A DNA stretch of 64,000 nucleotides, taken from Peribolospora baueri. Its lineage: Eukaryota > Basidiomycota > Peribolosporomycetes > Peribolosporales > Peribolosporaceae. The stretch covers positions 124,001-188,000 of the forward strand of contig JAMDHS010000024.1 of NCBI GenBank assembly GCA_029717555.1, in the 5' to 3' direction. The position numbers and the translations under genes were made by a program. The notes beneath the pieces were generated by a model. The model saw only the letters and a program-made list of their open reading frames with translations. It had not been told where the DNA came from and made no database searches. This document shows, piece after piece, positions 1 through 9,833 of this stretch (position 1 is the stretch's first letter; the number at the start of each line of letters is the position of its first letter).

Positions 1-3000
1 TACGCGCTCTTGTCCCAGCCTCCGGAGCAGATGAACCGCGCGTCCGGAGAGAAGGAGAGTGAGAAGACGGTATCGGTATGAGCGGTGATGACATGCAGAC
101 AAGTGCCTTCGTCCACGTTCCATATTCGAGCGGTCGAATCGTGCGATGTCCTGGAAGAAGATCAAGAGAGGCGAGGGTGAGCACACGAGACAGTCCTCAC
201 CAAACGCGTTTGACGAAGACGGCCTCCGCACTGGAAAGATGAGACCGGCCGGTTACTCACGTCGCCAAGATGCGCGGGCCGCTCGGGTTGGCACTACCCG
301 GCCCGCTAGGCGCCCAGTAACATCGCTGGATGGGGCCCTGATGTCCGGTGAGGGTGCGCTTGCAGAACCTGCCCCTGCCCTCGAGCTCTGCCATGCCGTC
401 CTCTTCTTCATCCTCGCTCCCCACACCTGCACCTTCCGGACCAGCGCTCGCGCGAAGCTTGCCCAGTTCTCGTCTTCGTACGCCCTTCTCACCGCTCCCG
501 CCCGCCAAGCCGAGCGAGTCGATGTTCCAAATCTTGATCGTGGCGTCGTCGCTCACGCTCGCGAGCAGCGTGCGCGTCAGATCAAAGCGGATAGCGTTCA
601 CCTCATCCGTATGGCCCTTGAAAGTCCGCACTGGCATCTTGGAACCGACCCGGCAGAGGTGAACCACGTGATCCTCCGAGCATGTCGCGAAGATTTGGTC
701 CTCGTCCGAGATAGACGATTGAGGGGGGTTGCCGTCCACGCTGACTAGCCAGTCGACGTCGAGCACGGGACCTTTGTGAATGTTGAACTGGTTCTTCAAC
801 CTACCGTCGCTCGCGTCCCATACAATGGCCGCAGAGTCCCCAGAGCAGGAAAGGAGCATATTGCCTTGGCGGTTCCACCGCAAACCGTTTATCGTTCCCT
901 GGTGCATCGACAGGACGTAGACAAGATCGCCCTCGGGTGTCCATATTCGGACGATACCGTCGTAGGACCCTGTGGCAAGAAGGCTGCCGGCAGGCTGTCA
1001 AATGAGCACAACAATGGAACGGTTAATCAGGAAAACTTTAGGTCGGTACTGAAACACGAGCTGCCTCCATGTGAGAACGCCACTCACGTTCCAATCCAAC
1101 GCGGTGACCTCCTTGCTCGACGCGGCAGGCATATGTCTTAGGACAGCTGGCTCATCCATGTCTTTTCGCTTATGTGCCGGTACGTTCCACACGCGCACCG
1201 TCGTATCGGCCGAACTGCAGAAGGGCGCGCATTATCAAGGAGGGAGGCGTAAACGTGAGCCGACGTCGTCGCGCCTCGCCTGGTCAGGGAAGAAGAAGAC
1301 TTACCCCGTCGCCAACATCCCTGGCACAGTCGAATTCCAAGCGCCGATTAATACACTGCCCGTATGTCCTGTCAGCCAGACGGCATCGTCCTTGGAGATC
1401 TGCGGCGCTCCACACCCTCGAATTCCCTCGGCTTCATCTGCCGCCACCGCGTCGGGACCCGCCTTCTTAGGACGTTCTCCTCGAGTGAAGGTTGAGCTGC
1501 TCAATGACGAGTTCGCCGCGCCGGACTGGGAAGAAGGTGCAGAGCCAGATGGCTGTTTCTTGTGGTGGGAAGCGGGTTTCTTGCTTCTCGACGAAGGCAA
1601 AGACGTAAGGGGGGACGCGCGCTGTTTGCCAGACTTGGTCTTTCCTGTCACACCCGCCAAGCCTGCCTCCTCCTCGTCCTCGCCTACAGAACCTTGGTCA
1701 TCGTCGCCAGCGGTGGACTCTTCCTTTGCTTGGTCCGCGTTGACCTTTTTGCCCTTGTCGTCCCGACTCTTTCTGCTTGCGGCTTCTCGATCACGATCTC
1801 GTTCCTTCTCCCGCGCTTTCGCACTTTTGCCCATGTGAGCCTCAGTCGAAAATGGCTGTCCCGAGTGGTCTGCCTTGCCAACCTTAGCGACAGCTCTGGA
1901 GGCAGATGCGTCGTCATCCAAGCCGTCCTCGGTCGGTGCGGTCGATGGCACCGAATCCCGATCCCGTTCTCGGGGTGTTTGTCGACGACGCCGTTTGTCT
2001 TCTCGGGAAGGAACATCCCCTTTGCGTTTCGTCAACAGTTTGGAGGGTCCCGCTGATGGGCCGGCATCCCCCATTTCGACGTCTCCGTCTCCGTCCCCGT
2101 TATCGGCGGACGTTCGACGAACGCCTTCAACGACGCTGTTGACCTCTTCCCCAGACGGTCTTCGGCTATTCGATCGGCTTCCAGAGGCGGAAGCGGAGGT
2201 GGTCCCGTTTGCAGCCGACCGGCCAGGCGGATGCATGGACCCGTTTTGCCGAGGGCGACGGGGCGGCGATGGCGTCAGTCGCCTCGGTGGCGGCGGCGTA
2301 GGCGGACGTGGATTGTCGTCGCAGACATGGGGCGGGCCCACCAGTCGGAAAGGTGCTGTACACGGCTTCTCCGTGCCATCCTGGAGTCCGAGTGGAGCAT
2401 TGTGCAAGCAATCAGTCGCCGTTTCAAAAAATGCGCGGTTAAGACCATGGAGGGTTGGTATCATGAGGGCATAGACTAGTGCCTTCTCATGAAGCAAAGG
2501 CCTAGGGAGAATGCAACCAGCGTTCTGCCGGGTTTGCTTTCCATCCCCGAACCTGCATGGGAGAAGAGCGCAGCATACATCGACGGAGGTAATACAGAAA
2601 AATGCTCACCTCTCGAACGTGTGCTTCGACAGCCATGTAGAGGCATCCTTTCTGTAGCACCTTGACGAGAAAGCCTGGCTCGATACCCGCTTCCCGACTG
2701 AGAGGGTCGTCGTCGAGCCTACTCTCATGTCGGAGAGCGAAGCAGGAGTGATTAAATCCTGGGTGAAGAGGGAGTGGACGAGACGGGGACGCAACCACCG
2801 TAATACGTAAGAAGGGGCAATGTTGTGACGGAGATAGCGAGCAAACGGAAGACGAGGGCAAGGGGTCGACGCGACAGTGATGCGAGATAAAACATTTTCT
2901 CTCTCTCAGCGTCGACTGGCGCGCCCGTCACAACGACATCCACCTCGACGGGGACGGGAAGAAACGAAGGAGGGCTTGGGATGGGCAGAAGCGGACCGGA

Positions 3001-3073
3001 CGGACTCACCGGACTCCTTGAGATAGTGATAAACGAGGATGTTGACCTCTGACGACGTGCAAATGGGTGGCAT
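1..3073 (-). CDS. TBL1/SIF2-like LisH-WD40 repeat protein (3' end cut by window)
   Basis: Likely scaffold of a histone-deacetylase corepressor complex (Sif2 in yeast SET3C, TBL1/TBLR1 in animal NCoR/SMRT). Seen: exon 1 (3010-3073) encodes MPPICTSSEVNILVYHYLKE, a LisH motif. Exon 2 (2610-2758) continues GFNHSCFALRHES and resembles the TBL1 F-box-like part (PGFLVKVLQKGCLYM). A long exon (about 1301-2497) carries a roughly 300-residue Ser/Arg/Glu-rich low-complexity stretch and then the first WD40 repeat (WLTGHTGSVLIGAWN). More repeats follow through 998-1200 and 257-907 (SDDATIKIWN). Bases 1-150 still encode DSTARIWNVDEGTCLHVITA and a following blade, so the C-terminus lies left of the window. 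Exon borders after exon 2 are approximate. Start chosen because it directly precedes the LisH motif. The disordered linker is far longer than in animal TBL1. Family identity is confident, complex membership is inferred. Confidence 0.88.
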
Positions 3074-3360
3074 GCTCCGCCGAGACGAGGTGGCCGGTTG
3101 GAGCTAGAGGACGGCCTGTAGGTGTCGAGGAGACGCAAGTGGCAGTAGAAGTACGAAGATGGGGGCGGTGTGCGTCGATGGGGGATCAATGGGAGTGGTT
3201 TGACGAAAAGAGTCCTTCATCCAATCCAATCAATCCGATTCAATCCAGCCTCGAGACGCCGTTGTCGCCGGTCAGAACGGGGTGTGAAATGCAGGGAAGC
3301 CGAGAGGGGGACTAGGGTGCTTGCGGGGGTGTGGAGGAGAGAAGGATGGTGTTGGATGGA

Positions 3361-3420
3361 GATGGTGGTTGTGGTGGTGATGGTCGTGGTGGTCGTGGTG
3401 ATGGTGGTCGTGGTGGATGA
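3361..3420. repeat. (TGG)n-like imperfect trinucleotide tract
   Basis: About 60 bases of GGT/TGG/GAT triplets lie in the shared promoter region (3074-3909) between the divergent TBL1-like and TMEM115-like genes. The tract is open in several frames and would encode Val/Met or His/Asp runs, but neighbouring sequence gives no sign of a gene. The rest of the 836-base spacer holds no feature I can support beyond promoter function for both genes. Confidence 0.6.
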
Positions 3421-3909
3421 GGCGAGGATTTCGATCTGGCTGAGGGGCGATTCGAAAAGGACTCGGACGCGACTCCGGCGGCGAAAAGAGGGAAGAAAAA
3501 GAGACTCGCTCGGCTGGCGCGTCATCGGCATCCACGCCTTCCATCCCGTCCACCATCTCGCTTTCCACTCCTCCTCCCTTCTTATTCTCCCTGGTTCAGA
3601 CGCTCTCACCGCGCCGGCCAGCGCTCATCCGGGCAACCAGATACACTCCGGATCGACCCCCGCGGCACCGTCTGCTGCGCTCGCAGGGACGCACCAAGCC
3701 AGCTGCGTGCGTGCGGCCGCTGCCAACCGGCCTCTTCGTCTGCCTCGTTTGCTGTAGCCGCTTTCTCGCCGCCGTCCTTGATTGCACCGAATACATCTAA
3801 CGAACGACCTCGACACGATTCTCACTGTTTACGACCCGTGCCCCACGGCGCAGCATAGAACGCACCGCTTTGGTCAACCGCACGTACAGACCACCTTTAC
3901 GCTAGCACC

Positions 3910-5631
3910 ATGGCCGTCCTCTCTGCCTCCCTGCCCCGACCTTCCAACTTTCCCCCAGCGACTCGCTACCTCACCCTCGCCCTTCTCGTCTGCTCCGTCG
4001 TACTCGCCCTCCTGCGTACCTTCCGCTCCTCTCCCTCGTCCGATCCCACTTCCACCGCCGCCTCCAATGTCGTCCTTCGCGACTCGTCGCTAGACTACCC
4101 TTTCTTCCTCGTAATCCCAGGCAGTAGCATCTGGTTCCCTTGGAGCTTTGCTACTGCGCCCTTCTTCGAGACCAGCTTCATTGAGGTGAGTCTGGGTCTT
4201 CGCATCTTCGCGTCTTCTGTTTTCCTTCGTCGTCTCCTCGTCTCCTCGTCGTGTCGCTTGTGCCTGACTCACCCGTTTCACATCGTTCGCTCCTCGCCGC
4301 ATATCCCTCGCGTCGTTTCCGCGTTGCACACAAAGTTCCTTGTCTCCGCTTTCACCCTTCCGCCAGCGGCACGGTACCTCGAACGAGTATGGGGCCCGTC
4401 GGAGCTTCTTAAATTTACCGCTGTCGTCGCCGTGGGTAGCAACATAGTGGCGTTCGTGGTCAGCATCATCGAGTACGCCGTCTTGAGCCAGGTCGTCGGC
4501 GCTACCGCTCCGGCGGAGAAGGTGCTCTTCGGGACGCAGTACCACGGTCTGCAAGGTTTGCAGGCTGGATTTCTCGTGGCTTTCACTCAGCTTGTCCCGG
4601 AGCATCAAGTCCAGCTCTTTTTTGGAAAGATTAAGCTTCGAGTGAAAGTAAGCGCCCTTACGTCCTCCGCTCTCGTCCGTCCGGCTTCTCGGTACCGGAC
4701 ACTAACCGCTCCCGTCTCCCCTTTCCACCATTTCGTTTCTTCCTTCCTTCGTCCACTTCTCCAGCAATTGCCCATGCTCTATGTCACCGTTTCTAACGTG
4801 ATGTGCATCCTCGGCTATCAGTCTCCATGGTTCCTCATTCAGGTGAGCTTCTGACGCTGGATCTCTCAAGGAGAAACTTCGAACTGTATGTCGGTCACGG
4901 ACTGTCGGCTTTTTATAACTCAACACCTTGACTGTTTTTCTACCCACCGTTTCGCCGCTTCACCGCTCCTCTGATCACAGTTCGGCTGGCTTATCTCCTG
5001 GTTCTACCTGCGTTTTATCAAAGAGTCCGATGGCGTGCGAGGCGACCGTTCAGAGACGTTCGCCTTCGCCAACTGGTTCCCGCCCTTCCTCCAGCCCATT
5101 ATCTCTCACGTCTCCAACCTTGTCTTTGACGCCTGCGTGCGCGTCGGTCTCGTTCGTCCTTGGTCTTACGGTCCTGCTGACCTCGAGTTCGGCGCCGGGC
5201 CCGGTTTCCATCTCAATCCCGCTAATGCCGGCGGGGGTAGCGGAAGCCCGGTTCCGACTGGAGGAGGGGGAGGCACGGGCGGACAGGGTGGTGCCAGAGC
5301 GGAGGCGGAGAGGCGGAGAGCGCTGGCGCTTAAGGCGCTCGATCAACGGCTCGCCAAGGGTCAACAGCAGCAGCAACAACAACAACTGCAGAACGGCCCG
5401 TCATCATCTTCTCCATCTTCTGTATCTGCCACCACCTCCGGCTCCGGTACCAGAGGGGCGGCCGTCGCAGATGGAGAGGAACTGTCGCCGTCCACTGAGG
5501 CGGCAGGACACGGTGCGTCAAAGGAGGGGGAGGTAGGGGCGACAGCACGCGGACAGGAAGGAGAGGTGCTGTTCGAAGCACCGGAAGAAGAGGAGGAGAC
5601 GAAGGAGGATGAGAAACTGTTGAAGGGATGA
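3910..5631 (+). CDS. TMEM115/rhomboid-like Golgi membrane protein
   Basis: Homologue of TMEM115 (DUF1751; yeast YOL107W-like), a rhomboid-fold Golgi membrane protein without protease activity, implicated in retrograde traffic. Exons 3910-4185, 4336-4647, 4765-4842 and 4981-5631 join in frame to about 438 residues. Seen: an N-terminal hydrophobic segment near residues 20-37, then SSIWFPWSFATAPFFETSFI, the family block RYLERVWGPSELLKF, QYHGLQGLQAGFLVAFTQLV, and a helix ending in SPWFLIQFGWLISWFYLRF. The C-terminal tail is disordered, with a Gly-rich patch, a poly-Gln run (near 5365-5390) and an acidic end (EEEEETKEDEK). No rhomboid GxSG catalytic Ser is visible, as expected for this family. The 5' neighbour is divergent. 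Its 3' end converges on eL41. Confidence 0.88.
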
Positions 5632-6178
5632 GGCGTGAGGAGTCTCGTTGGTGAGAGGGAGGGAGGAGTCGTTTTGCTGGTTCGGAAGCGGGAGGATAGC
5701 GGGCAGTCGGTCGATGTCCCAACGATTGGAATCGGCAGGTGGAGGTTTTCGTTTTGCCCGGTTTACCTTGTGGTCGCCGTCGCTCGTCGTCTGAAGCGGA
5801 GATGCGAAAGCAGTTGTTATGTTCAAGACGGACGTCGGTTCACAACGCGCTGCTCTCTCGTCTTTGCGCCTTTCCTGCGAGCGCTATTCTTACCATCGTA
5901 TCGCAAGCTGCCTTATTCCCCGTCTTTGTTGCAGCCCACTTAATAATGCAACTTTGTTGCAGTCGCGCCGACGGCCATAAAGTGATGGAACTGTTGGTGC
6001 CAGCGGCTCAGTTTTCTCACTGAGACGACGCACGCCAATAATAGGGGAGGAAACAGATTTCATTCGAGCCAGCATAGGAATGTTTGATGGTGGTGTGTTT
6101 TGACGGAGAAGAATAATGACTTGGGGCTGTGGCATGGCTGCGGCGAAACAGGACCGGCGAGACTACCGCGCCAGAAGC
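5632..6178. other. Convergent 3' spacer, no gene seen
   Basis: This stretch separates the stop of the TMEM115-like gene (+) from the stop of eL41 (-) and should hold both 3' untranslated regions. Open frames here are short and show no family match or splice structure I could support. Confidence 0.5.
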
Positions 6179-6396
6179 TCACTCTACATACATGACACAC
6201 GAGCAGACATGACAGAAAGCGTTACAGCCGGAGACAAGGAAAACGTTCGTCCGTCAGTTGGCTTACAAAAAACCAGGAAACAGAGGGGGGGGATTCAGAG
6301 GGGATTCAGAGTCGGGTACGCACTGGAGCGAGCGCGCATCTTTCTGCGCTTACGACGAAGGCGGCGCATGCGCTTCTTTCTCCACTTGTCCCTCAT
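6179..6396 (-). CDS. RPL41: 60S ribosomal protein eL41
   Basis: This encodes one of the smallest known proteins, the 25-residue basic eL41 of the large ribosomal subunit. Coding exon 1 (6324-6396) reads MRDKWRKKRMRRLRRKRR followed by KMRARS and the first base of a Lys codon. A GTGCGT donor opens a 140-base intron (6184-6323) ending in TATGTAG. The last exon supplies only AG plus TGA (6179-6183), completing the family's final Lys and stop. Length and sequence match eL41 almost exactly, so identity is sure although the gene is far too short for ordinary ORF calling. A likely 5'-UTR intron (6408-6636, GTGAGT donor, TTTACAG acceptor) ends 11 bases before the ATG. Such leader introns are common in fungal ribosomal protein genes. 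Confidence 0.95.
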
Positions 6397-7574
6397 CGTG
6401 TCTGCGTCTGTAAAGGAAGGAGTGGAGCAAATACGAGAAAAGATGGTGACGACAAGACATCAAGGGCAGAGGAAAAGGGATCGATCGAGTCAGTCGTGTG
6501 AGCTCTGCCTCTCACTCGCCAGAACGAATCGAGCGCGACCTTAGGTCCGCCTCGACCTCCTGAAGCAGCGCTCCCATGCAGACAACGCCGTTGACAACGA
6601 TTCGCCTTGAACGGGAACGAGAGACGATCCACTCACGCAATTGAGGATAGACGAGACGAGGTACGGTGCAAGGACAGAAAGCGTCGTTCGAGTCCTCCCG
6701 CTTTTCGTCTCGTCTTAGACAACTGTCTGCCGCAGCGCGCTCGAGGCCTCGGCCACGGCTCGGCACGCGAGAAGTAACCCTAGTTCCGTGCAGCCGGGCG
6801 TCCGCTCAGTGCCGCGTCGCGCCGTCTGACATCACCACCGTCCCGTCCAACGCGCTCTGTCACTTCCCGCCCTCCCATCATCATGTCGACCCTCCATGAA
6901 CAAGGAATCCCTAACGGCCGGCTCTGCCGTCCTCTTCGAGCACCTTCCTCCGCAGATTCGCTCACCCTCATTTTTAATTTGCTAGCAATCAGCTAGACAT
7001 CTCGGCAGAGACCCACGGCTACCACGGCTGTGAGCCTCAGGCACAATGCCGAGGCGTCTTGAAGGACGTTGATCTAAGCTCTATTTCTTTCTACAGCATG
7101 GACGAGCCTGCGACATCTCTAGTCTGTGCCCTTCTGTGCTGATGGCTTCAGTACTGGGGTCTCTCGCTCGACTCTCCCAAGATGTGCCAAGGACGGCGGT
7201 TTGTATGCCGGAGTGGGAGATTTGTATGCCGAGAGCGCATCGCTGTGGGGTCGCTCGGCCCACTCGGATCTTGGCCTTTGCGGGAGATGTTGGTTGAGTG
7301 CCAACGCATTTTTACACCGCCCATTCCTCTTGAGCGATCTGGCAGGCATTCTTATAAAGGCTCTCTTCTCAGGACATCGCTCATGTTCACCACTTTTTTC
7401 CGCAAACCCCTCCCTTCCGCACTATCACACGGTCCGGTACCGTTTTCATCCTCTCGAATCTCCTGCTTTCCTTCGTTTCGAAGCTGTGCTTCTTTCCCGA
7501 GCTGTGCTCGATAGCCCTTTTCTCGCAACCCTCGCATCGCTTCACAGGCCTCGACGGTCCCCAGCTCTACCAAG
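6397..7574. other. Divergent promoter region with probable eL41 5'-UTR intron
   Basis: The spacer serves eL41 (-) and the secreted Ser/Thr-rich protein gene (+). The part nearest eL41 holds a probable leader intron at 6408-6636. Pyrimidine-rich sequence fills about 7300-7570 before the secreted-protein start, as is usual for fungal promoters. No further gene could be supported. Confidence 0.5.
6774..6783 (-). promoter_or_regulatory. Telomere-repeat-like CTAGGGTTAC box upstream of eL41
   Basis: The minus strand reads CTAGGGTTAC about 140 bases upstream of the probable leader-intron donor of eL41. TTAGGG-like boxes bound by Tbf1-type factors are known upstream of ribosomal protein genes in several fungi. 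That this copy is functional is inference from motif and position only. Confidence 0.35.
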
Positions 7575-9635
7575 ATGCAGTTCACTCCTTCCTTCGCCGT
7601 TCTTCTGTCTGCAGTCCTCATTTCCCTCACCATCGACTCGACCGGTCCGCTTCCGGTGTCTGCCGTGCCTATCAATCAGGGATACGGAGCTGTCGGCGTT
7701 CATGGTGATGGGCTTGGAAGCCCTATCGTGCGCGAAAGGGGGCTGGGTAACGCGCAGTTCGCCCCTTCTCGCTCCGACCTTGATCGTCGCCGCGTCGGTG
7801 GACGTCGGTTGGGAAGGCCTCACGTCCGTCGCGCCGTCGATGGGGAGGTCATCCACCCGTTCATCGGCACGACTATGAGGGACGGAGCCAGCAGGAATGA
7901 AACTGATCTCTCCGGCCCTTCTGTCGTGAAGGACGTCATCTCTCCGGACAACAGTACCTCTCTCGGCAACAGCACCACTCTCGGCAACAGCACCTCCGCC
8001 GACGGTCTGGGAGCCAACGTGCGCATCATCACGGATGCCGTCCACACCAGCACGCGCATGATGACGGTCACTAGGACGTCAGTTACGACGGTAACGGCTT
8101 CTGCCACCGCTTCGACGACCAGCCGTTCGTCGCCCGAAGGGATCGTGCGCCTCGCAACTGGGCATGGCGCTGCTATCCAGATCGACGAGAGCCCGATGTC
8201 CAAACTGCACGGAGCGTACGGCAAGCGCGACCTCGTTAACCCCAGCGCTCTGTTCATCGATAATCAGGGCCCTGATGCGCCCCAGTCTAGCGCTGCTAAT
8301 CTTCTTGCCGCGTCCGCCCCTTCTGCTGTCCCGAGCGGCACCACGGACTGGGCGGCCACGCCCACGGCTACGAACAGTCTCACCAACGGTCAGGTGTACA
8401 GCATGGGCATTCCAGACGCTCCCGCCGGTTTCAGTTCCTCGCTAGCAGCAGCAGCAGCTGGCGGTGCTGCCCCCACTTCCCAAGTTGCTCAGCTTGCGGC
8501 CAGCACGTCAGCCCCGGCCTCCGCCGCCGGACCCACCCCGACTTTGGCGGGCGCACCCAACGGTTACGAACAGTGGGCAGCCGCTGAAGGCGTGCCTCAG
8601 CAAATCGACCAGTTCGCCAGTCTTTATGCCACGGCACCGGCCTCTGCTTCCGCCCCGGCGCCTACCGCACCAGCCCGTCGTCAGCACGAGGAGCGGGACA
8701 GTCTTTCAGACGTAATTGGTGCCATTCAGGACCAGATGCGCGCCTTGCAGCAGGTGGCCGCGGAGGGCCACATCATTCCTTACAACGCCACCATCCCGGA
8801 CCGGCCCACGAACGGGACTCAACGTGCCTCTGTAAACGGTGCAGACTCGAACGCGCCTACCTTCGTCGTCACGCTCACGCTGGTTCCCAACACGCGCATG
8901 TCTCTGCCTACCGGCAGCGTCAATTCGTCGGCGGTGGTGGGCGTCTCCCATCACCGCAACAGCACTGGGCCCGTTCGCCCCGCCATGGCCACGTCGACCC
9001 TGCACGTTACCGGCACTGAAGTGGTGACCATGACCAAGACGCACGTCGTGACGAACACTGCCACCATCCCCTCTTCGGCCTCTTCTTCCGCTGGCAACAG
9101 GACGCGAGTCAGCCCATCGTCGCTTTTGCACCCCACGCAGAGCGTTGTGGCGCAGAACAGCTCTTCTTCTGCGGCCTCGCCCTCGGCTTCTGAAGCCGCG
9201 TCCATGCGCAGCAGCAGTGCCAGCGAAGCTCGCTTCGCCGGCCCGACCTCTTCTGCGTCCGTGTCGACCGTCCACCAGTCGAACGCAGCCAGCGCCAGCG
9301 CCAGCGCTTCCCCGTCGCCTTCCAGGGATGCTCTGAGCTCATCCTCTGTTCCTTTGGCGTCCGCCTCTGCCTCGGCCAACCCCGATAATGCCAAAGCCAG
9401 CAACAACCGCGATGTGAGCTCCGCGAGCGCGACAAGCTCTGCTACGAGCGTGGCCTCTCACTCTCTCGTCGCCACTTCCAACGTCGCGCCCTCCCAGTCT
9501 GGTGCCGCCGGGCTGCCTTCCCCCTCCTCGGCATCCTCGCAGCCTAGCATTGCTGCGGTTCCCCCAGTCTCTCGATTCTTCCGTCGATCCTCGCCGGCGG
9601 CCAGGATGCATGTAGCGCAGGCAGAGAGGCTGTGA
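7575..9635 (+). CDS. Secreted Ser/Thr/Ala-rich protein with dibasic sites
   Basis: Unrecognised 686-residue protein from one uninterrupted exon, starting ATGCAGTTCACTCC. Seen: an N-terminal signal peptide (MQFTPSFAVLLSAVLISLTI, with likely cleavage after VSA near residue 30), then a Ser/Thr/Ala-rich body with many Asn-X-Ser/Thr sites (for example NSTTLGNSTS) and Thr/Val-rich repeats such as VTRTSVTTVTASAT and VTMTKTHVVTNTAT. Dibasic sites occur at DRRRVGGRR, PHVRRAVD, AYGKRDLVN and ARRQHEER, which could be cut by a Kex2-type protease. There is no clear C-terminal GPI signal: the end (RMHVAQAERL) is charged. It is probably a heavily glycosylated wall or secreted protein, but its function is unknown. 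The local codon choice is as GC-rich at third positions as that of its neighbours. Confidence 0.75.
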   Translation: MQFTPSFAVLLSAVLISLTIDSTGPLPVSAVPINQGYGAVGVHGDGLGSPIVRERGLGNAQFAPSRSDLDRRRVGGRRLGRPHVRRAVDGEVIHPFIGTTMRDGASRNETDLSGPSVVKDVISPDNSTSLGNSTTLGNSTSADGLGANVRIITDAVHTSTRMMTVTRTSVTTVTASATASTTSRSSPEGIVRLATGHGAAIQIDESPMSKLHGAYGKRDLVNPSALFIDNQGPDAPQSSAANLLAASAPSAVPSGTTDWAATPTATNSLTNGQVYSMGIPDAPAGFSSSLAAAAAGGAAPTSQVAQLAASTSAPASAAGPTPTLAGAPNGYEQWAAAEGVPQQIDQFASLYATAPASASAPAPTAPARRQHEERDSLSDVIGAIQDQMRALQQVAAEGHIIPYNATIPDRPTNGTQRASVNGADSNAPTFVVTLTLVPNTRMSLPTGSVNSSAVVGVSHHRNSTGPVRPAMATSTLHVTGTEVVTMTKTHVVTNTATIPSSASSSAGNRTRVSPSSLLHPTQSVVAQNSSSSAASPSASEAASMRSSSASEARFAGPTSSASVSTVHQSNAASASASASPSPSRDALSSSSVPLASASASANPDNAKASNNRDVSSASATSSATSVASHSLVATSNVAPSQSGAAGLPSPSSASSQPSIAAVPPVSRFFRRSSPAARMHVAQAERL

Positions 9636-9833
9636 TTCTGATTGCTTCGGTGGAGTCGTACGTCACGCTCATTTGAATTTTCCGGGTATTTTGGGTAAGG
9701 GCTGTAACTTAATTGGTCTTGAGCGAGGTAGTTTTCAACGCAATTGGGTATATATCAGACTGATTGCGGGACAAGTATATTTCATGGACGCCGGCTGGCT
9801 AAAAGTTCTGGCTTGTCCGGGGACCAATGCCGA

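Noticed and set aside
3361-3420. Val-rich or His/Asp-rich protein from the TGG tract
   Set aside because: The tract is simple repeat in a divergent promoter and the open frames do not extend into recognisable coding sequence.
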